From: Prosopocoilus inquinatus
Lineage: Eukaryota; Arthropoda; Insecta; Coleoptera; Lucanidae
Length of the DNA stretch: 64,000 nt
Direction: 5' to 3'
Assembly: GCA_036172665.1 (NCBI GenBank)
Contig: CM069880.1
Coordinates: 3,598,501-3,662,500, forward strand
Below the pieces are notes generated by a model. It saw nothing but the letters and a program-made list of their open reading frames with translations, did no database searches and was not told where the DNA came from. The position numbers and the translations under genes are program-made. Positions 37,678-47,000 of this stretch are shown here, one piece after another; within the stretch, counting starts at the first letter, position 1, and the number at the start of each line of letters is the position of its first letter.

Positions 37678-37848
37678 GTAAGTGCTTTTACTTCTTAATT
37701 CATTAATAGATCTATAGTATGATACTCTATTTTTCCAGATATATCTGTTCTGTATCTGTTCTTGTTTGTTTAACAATTTAACTGTAAGTATTATTAAGTA
37801 AGATTTACGTTTTAATGTTTTAATATACTCCGTATTTTTGCATGCTAG
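37678..37848 (+). other. Two small leader introns
   Basis: Intron 1 spans 37678-37738 (donor CTG/GTAAGT, acceptor TTTTTCCAG, 61 nt). Intron 2 spans 37784-37848 (donor ACT/GTAAGTA, acceptor TTTTTGCATGCTAG, 65 nt). They leave a 45-nt noncoding exon. The start codon at 37851 comes two bases after the second acceptor. Confidence 0.65.
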
Positions 37849-37850
37849 TA

Positions 37851-39542
37851 ATGTCCTTTGGAAATGAACGCCCAATTTTACAGCAATATTTACAAGGAAA
37901 TCCTTCTTCAACAGTAACTACTAGCGTGGAATCTGCATTTAGAGAAACACAGACAGGAGTGGCAAGTACTGCTCAAGTAAATGTTTCTCAGAGTGCATTT
38001 ACCACTCAAGCAAATGTGCCGCCTTCATGGTGGAATGAAATTGATAATTCCTCTTTCCTGTTGCAAGAAGGAATTATCAATGATTCTACACTGAACGCAG
38101 TTGGTGACGTAATAGATCGTGTGGATTCTCGAGACATTCATTCCAGTCAACCAATTGTTAGCCAATTGCTGGTTCCTAGCCCTTTTATTCTTAATCAGCA
38201 ATCTACCCAACCTCCTTTTATTATTCCACAACAATTAATCGCTACTTCTTCTTTAATGAAACCACCTCAAACTTCGAAACCACCAAATAAACCAGTTTCC
38301 CCATCAAATAAATCAGTTCCCATTCTTAAACAACCCACTCAACCCCTTATTTCTTCTTTCCTTACGCAAACCAAACCTACTCAACCCCTCATTTCTCAAC
38401 AGTCAATAGTTACTCCTATTGTAACATCCACATCAGCCTCTACTACTTCGGTTGCTGTAACATCCGTTCCTATTTTTACATCGGAAACTGTTCCTATTAC
38501 ATCCGTCTTTACAACTCCGAGTGTCATTTCTAGATCTGTTATTTCTAAATCAAAAACTCCGAGTTCCATTTCTAAATCTGTTTCTAAATCCGCTTCTAAT
38601 ACTCGTGAACCCACACAATATTTACGCACCCTACGTGGCAACCAATATTCTCGTCTAAGGACCGTTAGCGACAAGTATGAAAGAGTGTGGTTGCCTAAAG
38701 CAGAATATTTGCAACGCAGAAGGGAACGCACAATGGAACGTAGATTGGAAAGAATTGCTAATGAAAGAGTTTTTCTTTCTTCTTTGCGTTCAAATCATGA
38801 CTTGATGCATAGTGCGGAGTTGCAAGGTCAACTGAGTCAGTCGCAACCCCGTGTTGTTGCAGATAATATCCCGCTAAATCCTAATGACTCAGTTTCTGAA
38901 ATAATTGATATATCAGACCGTTCAATGGAGATATCTCAATTATCACCAATTGGGAATAATAATAACACGAACTCATCAATTAATATTAATCCAGTAATGA
39001 TTAATAATTCTCCTTCTGTTCGTCGACCGAGGACTATTAATCTACCGAGGACTAATGTTAGTGAATCTGCTAATATTATATCCAATATTCAGAATTTGTC
39101 ATCTTCACAATCACAACCGGAACTACTTATCCCACCCTCTCAAATTCCACCTTCTCGACTTCAGATTTCACCTTCTCGGCTTGAAATATCCTCTCCTAGT
39201 GTCCGAACCTCTACACCTATTCGATCCCTTTCCTCATCACAACATGTTATACCCCTTCCTTCACCCTCTCCCAATTTAGTGGGAGTTATCTCAACAGCAG
39301 TCCAAAATTATTATGACGGAATTATGCCTGAAGTCAGGAACTGTTGTTTAGAGGGTGAGAAAAATCTTAGAAAAGTCACGGATGAGTTGCAATCTTGTCG
39401 TGAAATTTTACGTACAGTTCGCTTAAGGTCTCCGACTGACCAGGCTTTAAACGAACAATATGACAAAATTTCCCTCATTCACAACCGTCTGAGCCTGATC
39501 CAAGATTTGTTTCATAATCTTGTCGCAGACATATCTATTTAA
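37851..39542 (+). CDS. Ser/Pro/Gln/Thr-rich protein of 563 residues, unknown
   Basis: The frame opens at 37842, but its first ATG lies inside a likely intron, so I choose the ATG at 37851, just after the acceptor. Residues about 1-250 are low-complexity Ser/Thr/Pro/Gln with repeated TQPLIS and SKS-type units, likely disordered. About 255-320 is a basic, Arg-rich helical segment (RRRERTMERRLERIANERV). About 325-480 is again Ser/Pro/Asn-rich with PSRLQISPSRLEIS repeats, and the last 80 residues are predicted helical with heptad-like Leu spacing. I do not recognise a family. It could be a virion tegument-, scaffold- or fibre-like protein or a chromatin-binding regulator; neither is shown. It has its own TATA box and leader introns. 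Confidence 0.75.
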   Translation: MSFGNERPILQQYLQGNPSSTVTTSVESAFRETQTGVASTAQVNVSQSAFTTQANVPPSWWNEIDNSSFLLQEGIINDSTLNAVGDVIDRVDSRDIHSSQPIVSQLLVPSPFILNQQSTQPPFIIPQQLIATSSLMKPPQTSKPPNKPVSPSNKSVPILKQPTQPLISSFLTQTKPTQPLISQQSIVTPIVTSTSASTTSVAVTSVPIFTSETVPITSVFTTPSVISRSVISKSKTPSSISKSVSKSASNTREPTQYLRTLRGNQYSRLRTVSDKYERVWLPKAEYLQRRRERTMERRLERIANERVFLSSLRSNHDLMHSAELQGQLSQSQPRVVADNIPLNPNDSVSEIIDISDRSMEISQLSPIGNNNNTNSSININPVMINNSPSVRRPRTINLPRTNVSESANIISNIQNLSSSQSQPELLIPPSQIPPSRLQISPSRLEISSPSVRTSTPIRSLSSSQHVIPLPSPSPNLVGVISTAVQNYYDGIMPEVRNCCLEGEKNLRKVTDELQSCREILRTVRLRSPTDQALNEQYDKISLIHNRLSLIQDLFHNLVADISI

Positions 39543-39737
39543 AAGATTAAGTTTGATTTAGTGTCTTAAGATTTAACTTTTTCTCTTAAGTAGATATGTC
39601 TGTGAATTATATTGTTGTTCAATGGTATGTTCCTCACATGAAGTTGGAAATGTTGTCGAGGTATTAGGTATGTTTTCGAGGATATAAAAAATTATTTTTC
39701 TTTGTACAATTTTTAATAATTGTTATTCGTTTTACAG

Positions 39738-40210
39738 ATGAGTTCTTCACCAAACGTGCCTCTTGTGAAGTCAATTTTCATGAGGCAAGTGGAACTGAAA
39801 GTGAGTAATCTAATTTGTATTTTACAGTTTACATTTTTGATTATTTACTTTTTTAGTTAACAGACGGAACTCTGATTAATGCAGAAACGGCGGTAGTGAA
39901 TTACCGCATGGTTCATCCACGTATCGAACGGTCACCTTCACCCAGCTACACTCCAACTCCGCTAGCGGCGGCCACACCTGAACGAAGGCCGCCGGTGCAG
40001 CAAGTGGCGGCGCCTCAACGCATCCGCCTAAAAAGGAGGGTGTTTGCGCCGCCAGTGTTGGAGCCTCTACCTCGGCCTTTACCACTAAAGGTGGAGGTGG
40101 AGGAGGAGGAAAGGGGAGAGGTGGAAGTGGAATCCACGATGGATGAATCTTGGGTTCGTTATCGTTCATTACCTTTCAACATTTTAATAACATCTTATTT
40201 TTTACAGTGA
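39738..40210 (+). CDS. Small spliced Pro-rich protein (two exons)
   Basis: Exon 1 (39738-39800) begins with ATG directly after an acceptor TTTTACAG and encodes 21 residues. A 56-nt intron (39801-39856; donor AAA/GTGAGT, acceptor TTTTTTAG) joins it in phase 0 to exon 2 (39857-40210). Predicted protein is about 138 residues. The middle is Pro/Ala-rich (PSPSYTPTP, then PPVQQVAAP), followed by an Arg/Lys patch (RIRLKRR), and the C-terminal third is strongly acidic (VEVEEEERGEVEVE). Composition suggests a disordered adaptor or regulator. An upstream leader intron probably ends at 39737, with a possible donor GTATGT at 39668. No family recognised. Confidence 0.6.
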
Positions 40211-40239
40211 GGAGCATTAGAGCATTAATCAGAGTTTAG

Positions 40240-40322
40240 GTTAGAGATATTAATTTAGTTAGAGTTAGAAATATTAATTTAGTTAGAGTTAGAAATATTA
40301 ATTTAGTTAGTTAGGAACATTA
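40240..40322 (+). repeat. Short tandem repeat of about 25 bp, three copies
   Basis: Units of TTAGAGTTAGAAATATTAATT-type sequence repeat about three times in the spacer between the Pro-rich protein and the ATPase. Confidence 0.75.
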
Positions 40323-40371
40323 ATTTATTATATTTATTTAAATAAATAATTTATGAGTTTTAAAGAGTGTT

Positions 40372-40406
40372 TATATAGCAGTTGATATTGATAACTACAA
40401 CACAGT
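40372..40406 (+). promoter_or_regulatory. Promoter of the packaging ATPase gene
   Basis: TATATAG at 40372 and an initiator-like ACACAGT with A at 40404, 32 bp apart, about 95 nt before the ATPase start codon. Confidence 0.5.
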
Positions 40407-40498
40407 AATAGAGTATCGCGTTTGGTAACGAGGAAATTAATAACGTGTTGTAAGGAGCAAAAATATTTTGAATATTTTTGAAAAATATTATTTTAAAT

Positions 40499-41188
40499 AT
40501 GAAGTTTCAACAACAGTCTTTAAAGTTACCCGTACAAAATTTCGACGATGCAATCGCAAATGAAACCTTTAAACGTCACAGTGTTCTCTTCGGAGGATCA
40601 AGTAAACGCGTTATCATTAGCGGGAGCTCAGGGGCTGGTAAAAGTAATTCCTTAGTGACATTATTAACCCATCCGAACGGATTACGTTTCCAAAATTTAT
40701 ACATCTGCTGTAAGACCTTATCTCAGGGGAAGTATAAATTTCTCCGACATTTGCTATCAACAGTGCCCGAAATAGGCTACTTTGAAATTTCCGATATTGA
40801 AAAAATGGTGTCACCTACAAATGTAAAAGAATATTCAGTCGTTGTTTTTGATGATGTTCAGTGTACTACACAAAATTTAATTAAAGAATATTTCTCCTTT
40901 GGACGTCATAGAAATGTTGACTGCTTTTATTTAAGTCAAACTTACAGTGCAATACCCAAACAAATGATTCGTGATAATTGTAATTTCTTAATACTATTTC
41001 GTCAAGATTTCACAAATTTGAAACACGTTTACGATGATTACGTCAGCGGAGATATGACTATGGACCAGTTTCGTAATATCTGTTACGCTTGTTGGAAGGA
41101 ACCGTTTGGTTTCTTAGTTATTGATACCGATTGTTCCATAAACGCAGGGAGATATCGTAAAGGATTCGACACGTACATATATCTTTAA
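40499..41188 (+). CDS. FtsK/HerA-type genome-packaging ATPase
   Basis: 229 residues from ATG 40499; the open frame extends slightly upstream without another ATG. Walker A is SGSSGAGKSN near residue 42, and Walker B is VVVFDDVQ near residue 118. After Walker B come a Gln/Thr-rich sensor-like LSQTYSAIPKQMIRDNCN (about 145-165) and a conserved C-terminal block. This is the A32/HerA-type motor of Polintons and adenovirus-like viruses that pumps DNA into the capsid. Length is normal for the family and no key residue is missing. Confidence 0.92.
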   Translation: MKFQQQSLKLPVQNFDDAIANETFKRHSVLFGGSSKRVIISGSSGAGKSNSLVTLLTHPNGLRFQNLYICCKTLSQGKYKFLRHLLSTVPEIGYFEISDIEKMVSPTNVKEYSVVVFDDVQCTTQNLIKEYFSFGRHRNVDCFYLSQTYSAIPKQMIRDNCNFLILFRQDFTNLKHVYDDYVSGDMTMDQFRNICYACWKEPFGFLVIDTDCSINAGRYRKGFDTYIYL

Positions 41189-41277
41189 AACCACTACATT
41201 TTACATAGTTCTTTCATTTTTACATAGTTCTACAGTTCTTCAGTACTGTAACAGACGTTAAAGGATGCGGATGCACC

Positions 41278-42504
41278 ATGAGTAACAAACTTAAAGCAGA
41301 ATTAGCCACTGCGCGCGAAAGTTTGCGTACTAAATTAAAAACACTTAAATCCGATATTGCACAAGCAAAACATCATGCGGAGCAATCAAAAAAGTATCTG
41401 CAGACAACTTATTCACCTATTGTAGAGCCACTCCGAGATATTGTCAATAAGCTAGATGTTGTTCGCAGCGTATTACCTATGAAAGAGGAGCAACAGTCAT
41501 ACGAAGCCAGTGAAAAGAGATTGAAAGAGGAGCCAAAGAGTTCTTTCCTACGAAAAAGACCGATTTATAAATTGAGATCTGATCCTTCTTTCATACGAAG
41601 AAGACCGAGTTATAAATTAAAATCCGATCCTTCGTCGCGAATTGGATTGTCAGAGGAGCATGATGTGGGTACTTCAACGCCACTTGGACGTGAAATTAAA
41701 CAACCTTCCATCTTAGAAGATGAAGAAATTCTTGAGGTTCCTCATGAAAAGTCCACATCTCCAACTTCAAAATCTGTTTATGAAGAAGCAGAAGAATATG
41801 ACACCGAAAGCAGTAACCCCCCTGCGGACGAATCCCTGGCTCATGCTCGTACACTTCTAGAAGAACGAAAATCATTACTTCGGACTAGATTAGAATCACC
41901 GCTGGTGGAAGCTGCCTTAGAATCGTATCATCCGTTAGCACGTGATTATGTTACACGATTTGAAACTGATGTAGAAAATGAATTCGATACAAAATACGGT
42001 GTAAGAGAAGAAGATGAGAGATTGTTTGTTGGGAACCAGGAGCTTAAGTTTGACGGTCCCGATCTTGTAATTGGAGACTTGGCGTATAAGGGTACTAAAG
42101 GTTTATACGAGCTGGTTTTTAAGAAAAATCCAGAGAAATTTACGTTTCACGATGTGCGAGACTATAGAGATATATTGAGAAGAACTAGTGCGTTTAAAGT
42201 TAATTATAATCCCTCAGGGCGAATATCTGCAAGCAGAGGATTTAAATATGTGAATATTATAAAACCAATAATTCAGGGAAAACCACCAAACGTTTGGTGG
42301 GCGCGAAGCTGGAAAACAGGTGGAGCTTTGGAGAAAAAGCTTGTACCTAACAAATGTTTGCAGTATCAATACTGGGATGATCCTAACGAACTAGTAGAAC
42401 GATTGCGTTTATTGAACGCATCCAAATCAGCAGGTCACTCCGCACATAACAATGAAATCATAGCGATCATTGAAGAATTAAAAGAGGCTAAAATTATTTT
42501 GTAA
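41278..42504 (+). CDS. Polinton-associated protein with conserved C-terminal domain
   Basis: 408 residues from ATG 41278. Residues 1-75 are helical with coiled-coil character. About 80-220 is charged and low-complexity, with a near-duplicated unit (RKRPIYKLRSDPS / RRRPSYKLKSDPS at about 90-118) and an acidic stretch. About 235-345 is the conserved part: FDTKYGVREEDERLFVG, then FDGPDLVIGDLAYKGTKGLYEL, then a YRDILRRTSA block. From memory this matches the domain catalogued as DUF8207 in many insect proteins beside Polinton ATPases. Function unknown; the position between packaging ATPase and integrase suggests a virion or DNA-handling role. A KP..WW segment (PPNVWWARSW) follows at about 340. Confidence 0.8.
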   Translation: MSNKLKAELATARESLRTKLKTLKSDIAQAKHHAEQSKKYLQTTYSPIVEPLRDIVNKLDVVRSVLPMKEEQQSYEASEKRLKEEPKSSFLRKRPIYKLRSDPSFIRRRPSYKLKSDPSSRIGLSEEHDVGTSTPLGREIKQPSILEDEEILEVPHEKSTSPTSKSVYEEAEEYDTESSNPPADESLAHARTLLEERKSLLRTRLESPLVEAALESYHPLARDYVTRFETDVENEFDTKYGVREEDERLFVGNQELKFDGPDLVIGDLAYKGTKGLYELVFKKNPEKFTFHDVRDYRDILRRTSAFKVNYNPSGRISASRGFKYVNIIKPIIQGKPPNVWWARSWKTGGALEKKLVPNKCLQYQYWDDPNELVERLRLLNASKSAGHSAHNNEIIAIIEELKEAKIIL

Positions 42505-42511
42505 ATTGTAG

Positions 42512-42547
42512 TATTTAGTGGAGTGCAAGCGAGCACACATTTCAGTT
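42512..42547 (+). promoter_or_regulatory. Candidate TATA/initiator before the small beta-rich gene
   Basis: TATTTAG at 42512 and TTCAGTTT with A at 42544, 32 bp apart, 29 nt before the next start codon. It may drive the small protein and the overlapping integrase. Confidence 0.5.
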
Positions 42548-42572
42548 TCACATAGTTGTTGATTGATTCACA

Positions 42573-42956
42573 ATGACTATTGATAAGTTTGGAAGACACG
42601 TTCATAAACACACAGTTTTCAAACACATTGCTGCTACACCATTATTTTACGAAACATTATTAGACTTTCAGAGTCAAGAGCTTAACGCCGAAAGTGTGTA
42701 TTTGCTTTCAAATAGAGGTCACCAAACGACGTATACGATCCAAGAAACTTGCGTTGTTAAAAAAGTACTTATTCATCAACCTACTATTGTCAACATTACA
42801 GTATCCATCAACGCTATAAATTGTACTGATACTTTAATTGGAAGAACGTTGAATGTGGGAGATCAAATCTCGTTTACTTGCACATCTTTAGTTTGTGCAG
42901 TTCCATTATTTGTTGAATTCATCGTAAGAAAACGAGTTCTAACTGAAAATGTCTAA
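42573..42956 (+). CDS. Small beta-rich protein, unknown
   Basis: 127 residues from ATG 42573 beginning MTIDKFGRHVHK. The rest is a run of short hydrophobic beta-type segments (TTYTIQETCVVKKVLI, then IVNITVSINAI, then DQISFTC) with four Cys. Small proteins with a similar N-terminal (I/V)DKFG motif occur beside Polinton integrases as far as I recall; a virion surface or spike role is possible but unproven. Its last 8 nt overlap the integrase start. Confidence 0.7.
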   Translation: MTIDKFGRHVHKHTVFKHIAATPLFYETLLDFQSQELNAESVYLLSNRGHQTTYTIQETCVVKKVLIHQPTIVNITVSINAINCTDTLIGRTLNVGDQISFTCTSLVCAVPLFVEFIVRKRVLTENV

Positions 42957-43893
42957 TCTATCTTCTAATGTGAAACGTGATGTTGTTAATGAGTTGCACA
43001 AACCAGCAAGGAAAAACTTTCGCCGTCGTCGAGTAATAATAAAAGGACTCAGAGATCTCTTCCAAGCAGACTTAATTGAAATGCTACCTTATGCCAAGAT
43101 AAACAAAGGATACAAATACATTCTGACAGTGATCAACGCATTTTCCAAGTATGCTTGGGGAATACCATTAAAAAATAAGACAGGTAAAGAAGTAACCAAA
43201 GCTTTTCAATCGATTTTATCTGAAGGTAGAAATTCTGTACCGAAAAATATACAAACAGATAACGGAAAGGAATTTTACAATGCAGAGTTCCAAAATTTAA
43301 TGAAGAAATATAGAATTAATCACTATAGCGCATACTCTAATTTAAAAAGTTCGATAGTCGAAAGATTTAATAGAACCCTAAAACAAAAAATGTGGAAAGA
43401 ATTTAGCATGCAAGGAAATTTCGGATGGTTCAATTTATTACCAAGGCTAATTGAAGAATACAATAACACTGTTCACAGTACGACGGGTTACAAACCCAGC
43501 AAGATAAATCAAAGAAATGCGCAAAGTATTTTACAGTCCGTCTACAGCAACCTTAAAATTGTGGATCCAAGAATTGCAAAATTTAAAATTGGAGATCATG
43601 TGCGCATCAGTAAATACAGACAAGCATTTTCGAAGATGTACACTCCGAATTGGTCCAACGAAATATTTACCATTTCGTCGGTGCAGAATACTAATCCCAG
43701 AACATATCTAATTAAAGACGCTGATGGTGAAGCCATTCTTGGTGGGTTTTATGAGTACGAGTTACAAAAAGTAAAACATCCAGATATATATTTAATTAAT
43801 GTATTGAGAGAAAAAGGTAATAAGGCGCTCGTAAGTTATTTAGGATTGAGTTCTAAACATGATTCATGGATACCAAAACGCAATGTTTTATAA
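42949..43893 (+). CDS. Retroviral-type (rve) integrase
   Basis: 314 residues from ATG 42949. RNase-H-fold catalytic core with the acidic triad visible: first Asp in FQADLIEM (about residue 40), second in QTDNGKEF (about 103), Glu in SIVERFNR (about 137), with 33 residues between the last two. A C-terminal chromo-like segment ends in SKHDSWIPKRNVL. The Polinton signature LHKPARKNF precedes the core. The region before it is only about 18 residues, shorter than the usual N-terminal zinc-binding/helical part, so the N-terminus may be truncated, or supplied by an exon I cannot place. It should insert the element, normally leaving a 6-bp duplication. It overlaps the upstream gene by 8 nt. Confidence 0.93.
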   Translation: MSNLSSNVKRDVVNELHKPARKNFRRRRVIIKGLRDLFQADLIEMLPYAKINKGYKYILTVINAFSKYAWGIPLKNKTGKEVTKAFQSILSEGRNSVPKNIQTDNGKEFYNAEFQNLMKKYRINHYSAYSNLKSSIVERFNRTLKQKMWKEFSMQGNFGWFNLLPRLIEEYNNTVHSTTGYKPSKINQRNAQSILQSVYSNLKIVDPRIAKFKIGDHVRISKYRQAFSKMYTPNWSNEIFTISSVQNTNPRTYLIKDADGEAILGGFYEYELQKVKHPDIYLINVLREKGNKALVSYLGLSSKHDSWIPKRNVL

Positions 43894-44009
43894 TAAATAT
43901 TTATTAACTACAACTGTAAACATACAATACTCACAATACACAATAAATGAATTTTACAAATTAATTTATTTACTTTCTAACAGAACTTATAGATAAAACA
44001 TACTTTATT
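43892..44009. terminator. Convergent polyadenylation region
   Basis: The forward integrase and reverse polymerase genes end 111 nt apart. Forward AATAAA hexamers lie at 43892 (overlapping the integrase stop) and 43942. On the minus strand AATAAA (plus TTTATT at 44004-44009) overlaps the polymerase stop, with further AT-rich sequence beyond. Confidence 0.6.
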
Positions 44010-47000
44010 TATTTTCTAATTCTTTTTCCAGTTTTTCAATTAGTTCTTTTAGTGTTTTATCTCTTTCTATATCAGCAATTTTATGGTGACCCCACGCCAG
44101 AGTATGAATTTTGTCATCCAAAATATAACGTTTATCGTCTTTAGATGATAAGGCAATTTTATTTTTCAACTCTGTATACACCGTATGAAAATCTGAGTGA
44201 AACACGTACATCTTTTTAAAAATAAAACCATCTCGTTCAATGATTTCTTTGTAGTCATCTACAGATAAGTATTTATCTATAACGTATTTTTTAACACCTT
44301 TTGCTTTCTTAGTACATTTTGAAATAAGCTTTACACAGTAGGCTTTCGCACCGGTCCCGATAAAAGATTCTATAACCTGTCCTGCGTATTCGTCTTTAAA
44401 TCGTCCAATAACTGATTCAGTTCGAGGCATTTCATGTACATTATTCGGTGGGTAATTTGAAGTATCAAATTTATCTAAATTTTGCTTTATGTCATCGTAT
44501 ACATTATCAGTATTAACGGTCAGTATTAAACTATCCGTATCAGTATATAATAAAGCTGCTCTATTGTTATATTTTCGCTTTATAAAATTGTAATAAAAAT
44601 CGTACATTACTGTTTTTGATATTTCCAAAACACAAAACCCTACGTATAAAGGTTTATTATAATTTACTTGTACTTTGCATAATTCTATTGCGGCCAGGTG
44701 ATCACTAAAAATTTTACTCGATTTATAGTTTGGTTTAGCTATCAATGATTCAGCTCCCGGTCTTCGATTATGGGTTTCCCAGCTGGTGGCCAATTTAATG
44801 TCGACGCGATTCTCAACATTTTCCATAGTTTTACCGAAAACACTATTATTTAATAATTTGTAAAAATTTTTTTCGAATTCGTTTTTAGCTTCAGCTCGTT
44901 TTTGTGAATTAAAGTCTATGTATATTTTTAGCCAACGAGATTGCTTAAATTTAATTGCCCTATGAATTTGGTTTAATATTAAACCATTTTCCAAACATTG
45001 TTTCAGATTTAAATAGTGAATTATGTATTTCCTTTTGTTGTACAGATTTGGAATAAGTTTACCATATTTCGAATTTGGAGGAATTATGTTTTCCGGACAA
45101 AATGGTAATTCGTTGTGGTTGTCATGTAAATGAGTCGGGTATTCCAAATCTACTTCGAATATGTACCCGACATCTGAATTTTCTTCTAACTCTGAAATGT
45201 TAAGATTGTTAATCTCTTCTGTACACAACCAAGTAAATTCTCCCCACGGAAATCTGGAACACATTGCGTGACCGTACAGATTTGTAGCATCAAGATATAG
45301 TAAATATTTAGTTGCCTTCTTAGAGTCAAAACCATGCACAAATTTATTATTAGCGTTTTCGATTCTTTTAGTGCACATACTCACTCCACCGCGTATACCC
45401 ATTCTAAAAAAATGTAGCATATCAACATCTTGCAGTAACTCTAATTTAATTTTTGTCATTCTTAACATTGCATCCCAACTTAATCCTGGAGCGGTGAAAA
45501 AATGGCAAGGATCTAGTTTGTAATTATCAATACAAAGGTCTCTGAAATTTTCAAATACGTCTGCCAACAGTAAAACATCAGATGTTACGTATACATCACT
45601 GTAATCACCCATAGTTTTACAGTTAAATAAATTCCAAACGCGCTGTGCTCTCTCATAATCTTCATCACTTACGTGTTCATCATACAGCACATCATAAAAA
45701 TCTTTCTTAGAAGGTAAAGTGGCAAAATCTAATTTCATGAGTGAGTCAATAAAACAATACGGGAAAATTCCTTTTTGACGTATTAATTTAAACATCTCCT
45801 CATCGTTAAAATATTTTCTAATTTCCCTACATTGCCAATCTTCCAAGTATGAACTTAATTTCTCTAAAGACGATTGCATGAAACGAAAAGAATCTACAAA
45901 TCTTATTTTGAAATATACTTTACGCTTTTTACCTTTACAGTCTGTCTTATCCCCCACGTGTATTAATTTCGAAAAGGATATATATTTTTCCTTATTTTGT
46001 GCGATCACGTCCACATCTTCACCTTCTAATGCCATTGTCTTTACAAACAAGTGACTGTCATAATTAGAAAGATTATGAAAAAACACTGGAATAAATTTTG
46101 GTATTTTAAAATTAATGTTGCACACAGAGTGAGCAGCACCTCTAAACGCTCCCGATAAATGTTCGTGATCACGCACCTTCTCCTTAACATCTAATATTGG
46201 TTTTTCACAAATATGACACATTGTTGCACGGTCGTATGCCTCTTTTTCTTCTCGTGTTAAATCAGTCATCGGCTCAATTTTACTTAAATATTTATCGTAA
46301 ATTTCTTTAATATCTTTTTCTAACCATTTTATAAACTCCGTGGCGGCATTCTCTCCGCGATATAACTTTAACATTGACAAATTTGCATTGAAACTGCACT
46401 TAATGTAATATGCAAATGAATGAGGTTCGTGTTCATAACACTTAACAGTGAAAGATTTATCTGGATTTGGTTCTACTCTGTCCAGTGGTTTTAGCAATGC
46501 TTCGAAATCGGCATATATAACAAAAGGAAGTTTTAACTGTTTTTCAAAATTTTCAAATTGTAATATATTCTCTGGCAAAGATTCACCATACTTATTTATT
46601 TTTAACTCTGTCGATGGTAAAACTGTTTTGATAACTTTACAGTCTTCCCTCTCGTGTCGTTGCAATTTTTCAATACATGGAAAATACACTAAACATCCTT
46701 CACAAATATATTTCTCGTGACCGTGATGTGAAGTCTGTTTTGACACTAAACGTGATAAATTTTTAATCCAACAATAGTGAGTATTTCCGTTGTTGTCATC
46801 AATTAATAATAAGTTTATATGAATATTTTTTCTATTTTTAGTAAAATGTAACGGTCCTACAACTTCATCAACCGTAACCTTACCATTATAATGGGAACCG
46901 AGTCCGTAGACATTTATAGAAATATTGTTCTTGCTTTCAAATTTCTTCACGTCACAAACTTTCAGTGGAAATTCTAGGTCAGTGAAATCCGCTACTGTGT

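Noticed and set aside
39595..39667. 23-codon frame upstream of the Pro-rich protein
   Set aside because: Very short, ends right at a candidate splice donor, and joining it to the next exon gives a stop; more likely leader sequence.
42949..43893. Endogenous retrovirus or LTR retrotransposon
   Set aside because: The integrase is of the rve type, but there is no reverse transcriptase, gag or LTR, and the neighbours are Polinton capsid, ATPase and PolB genes.
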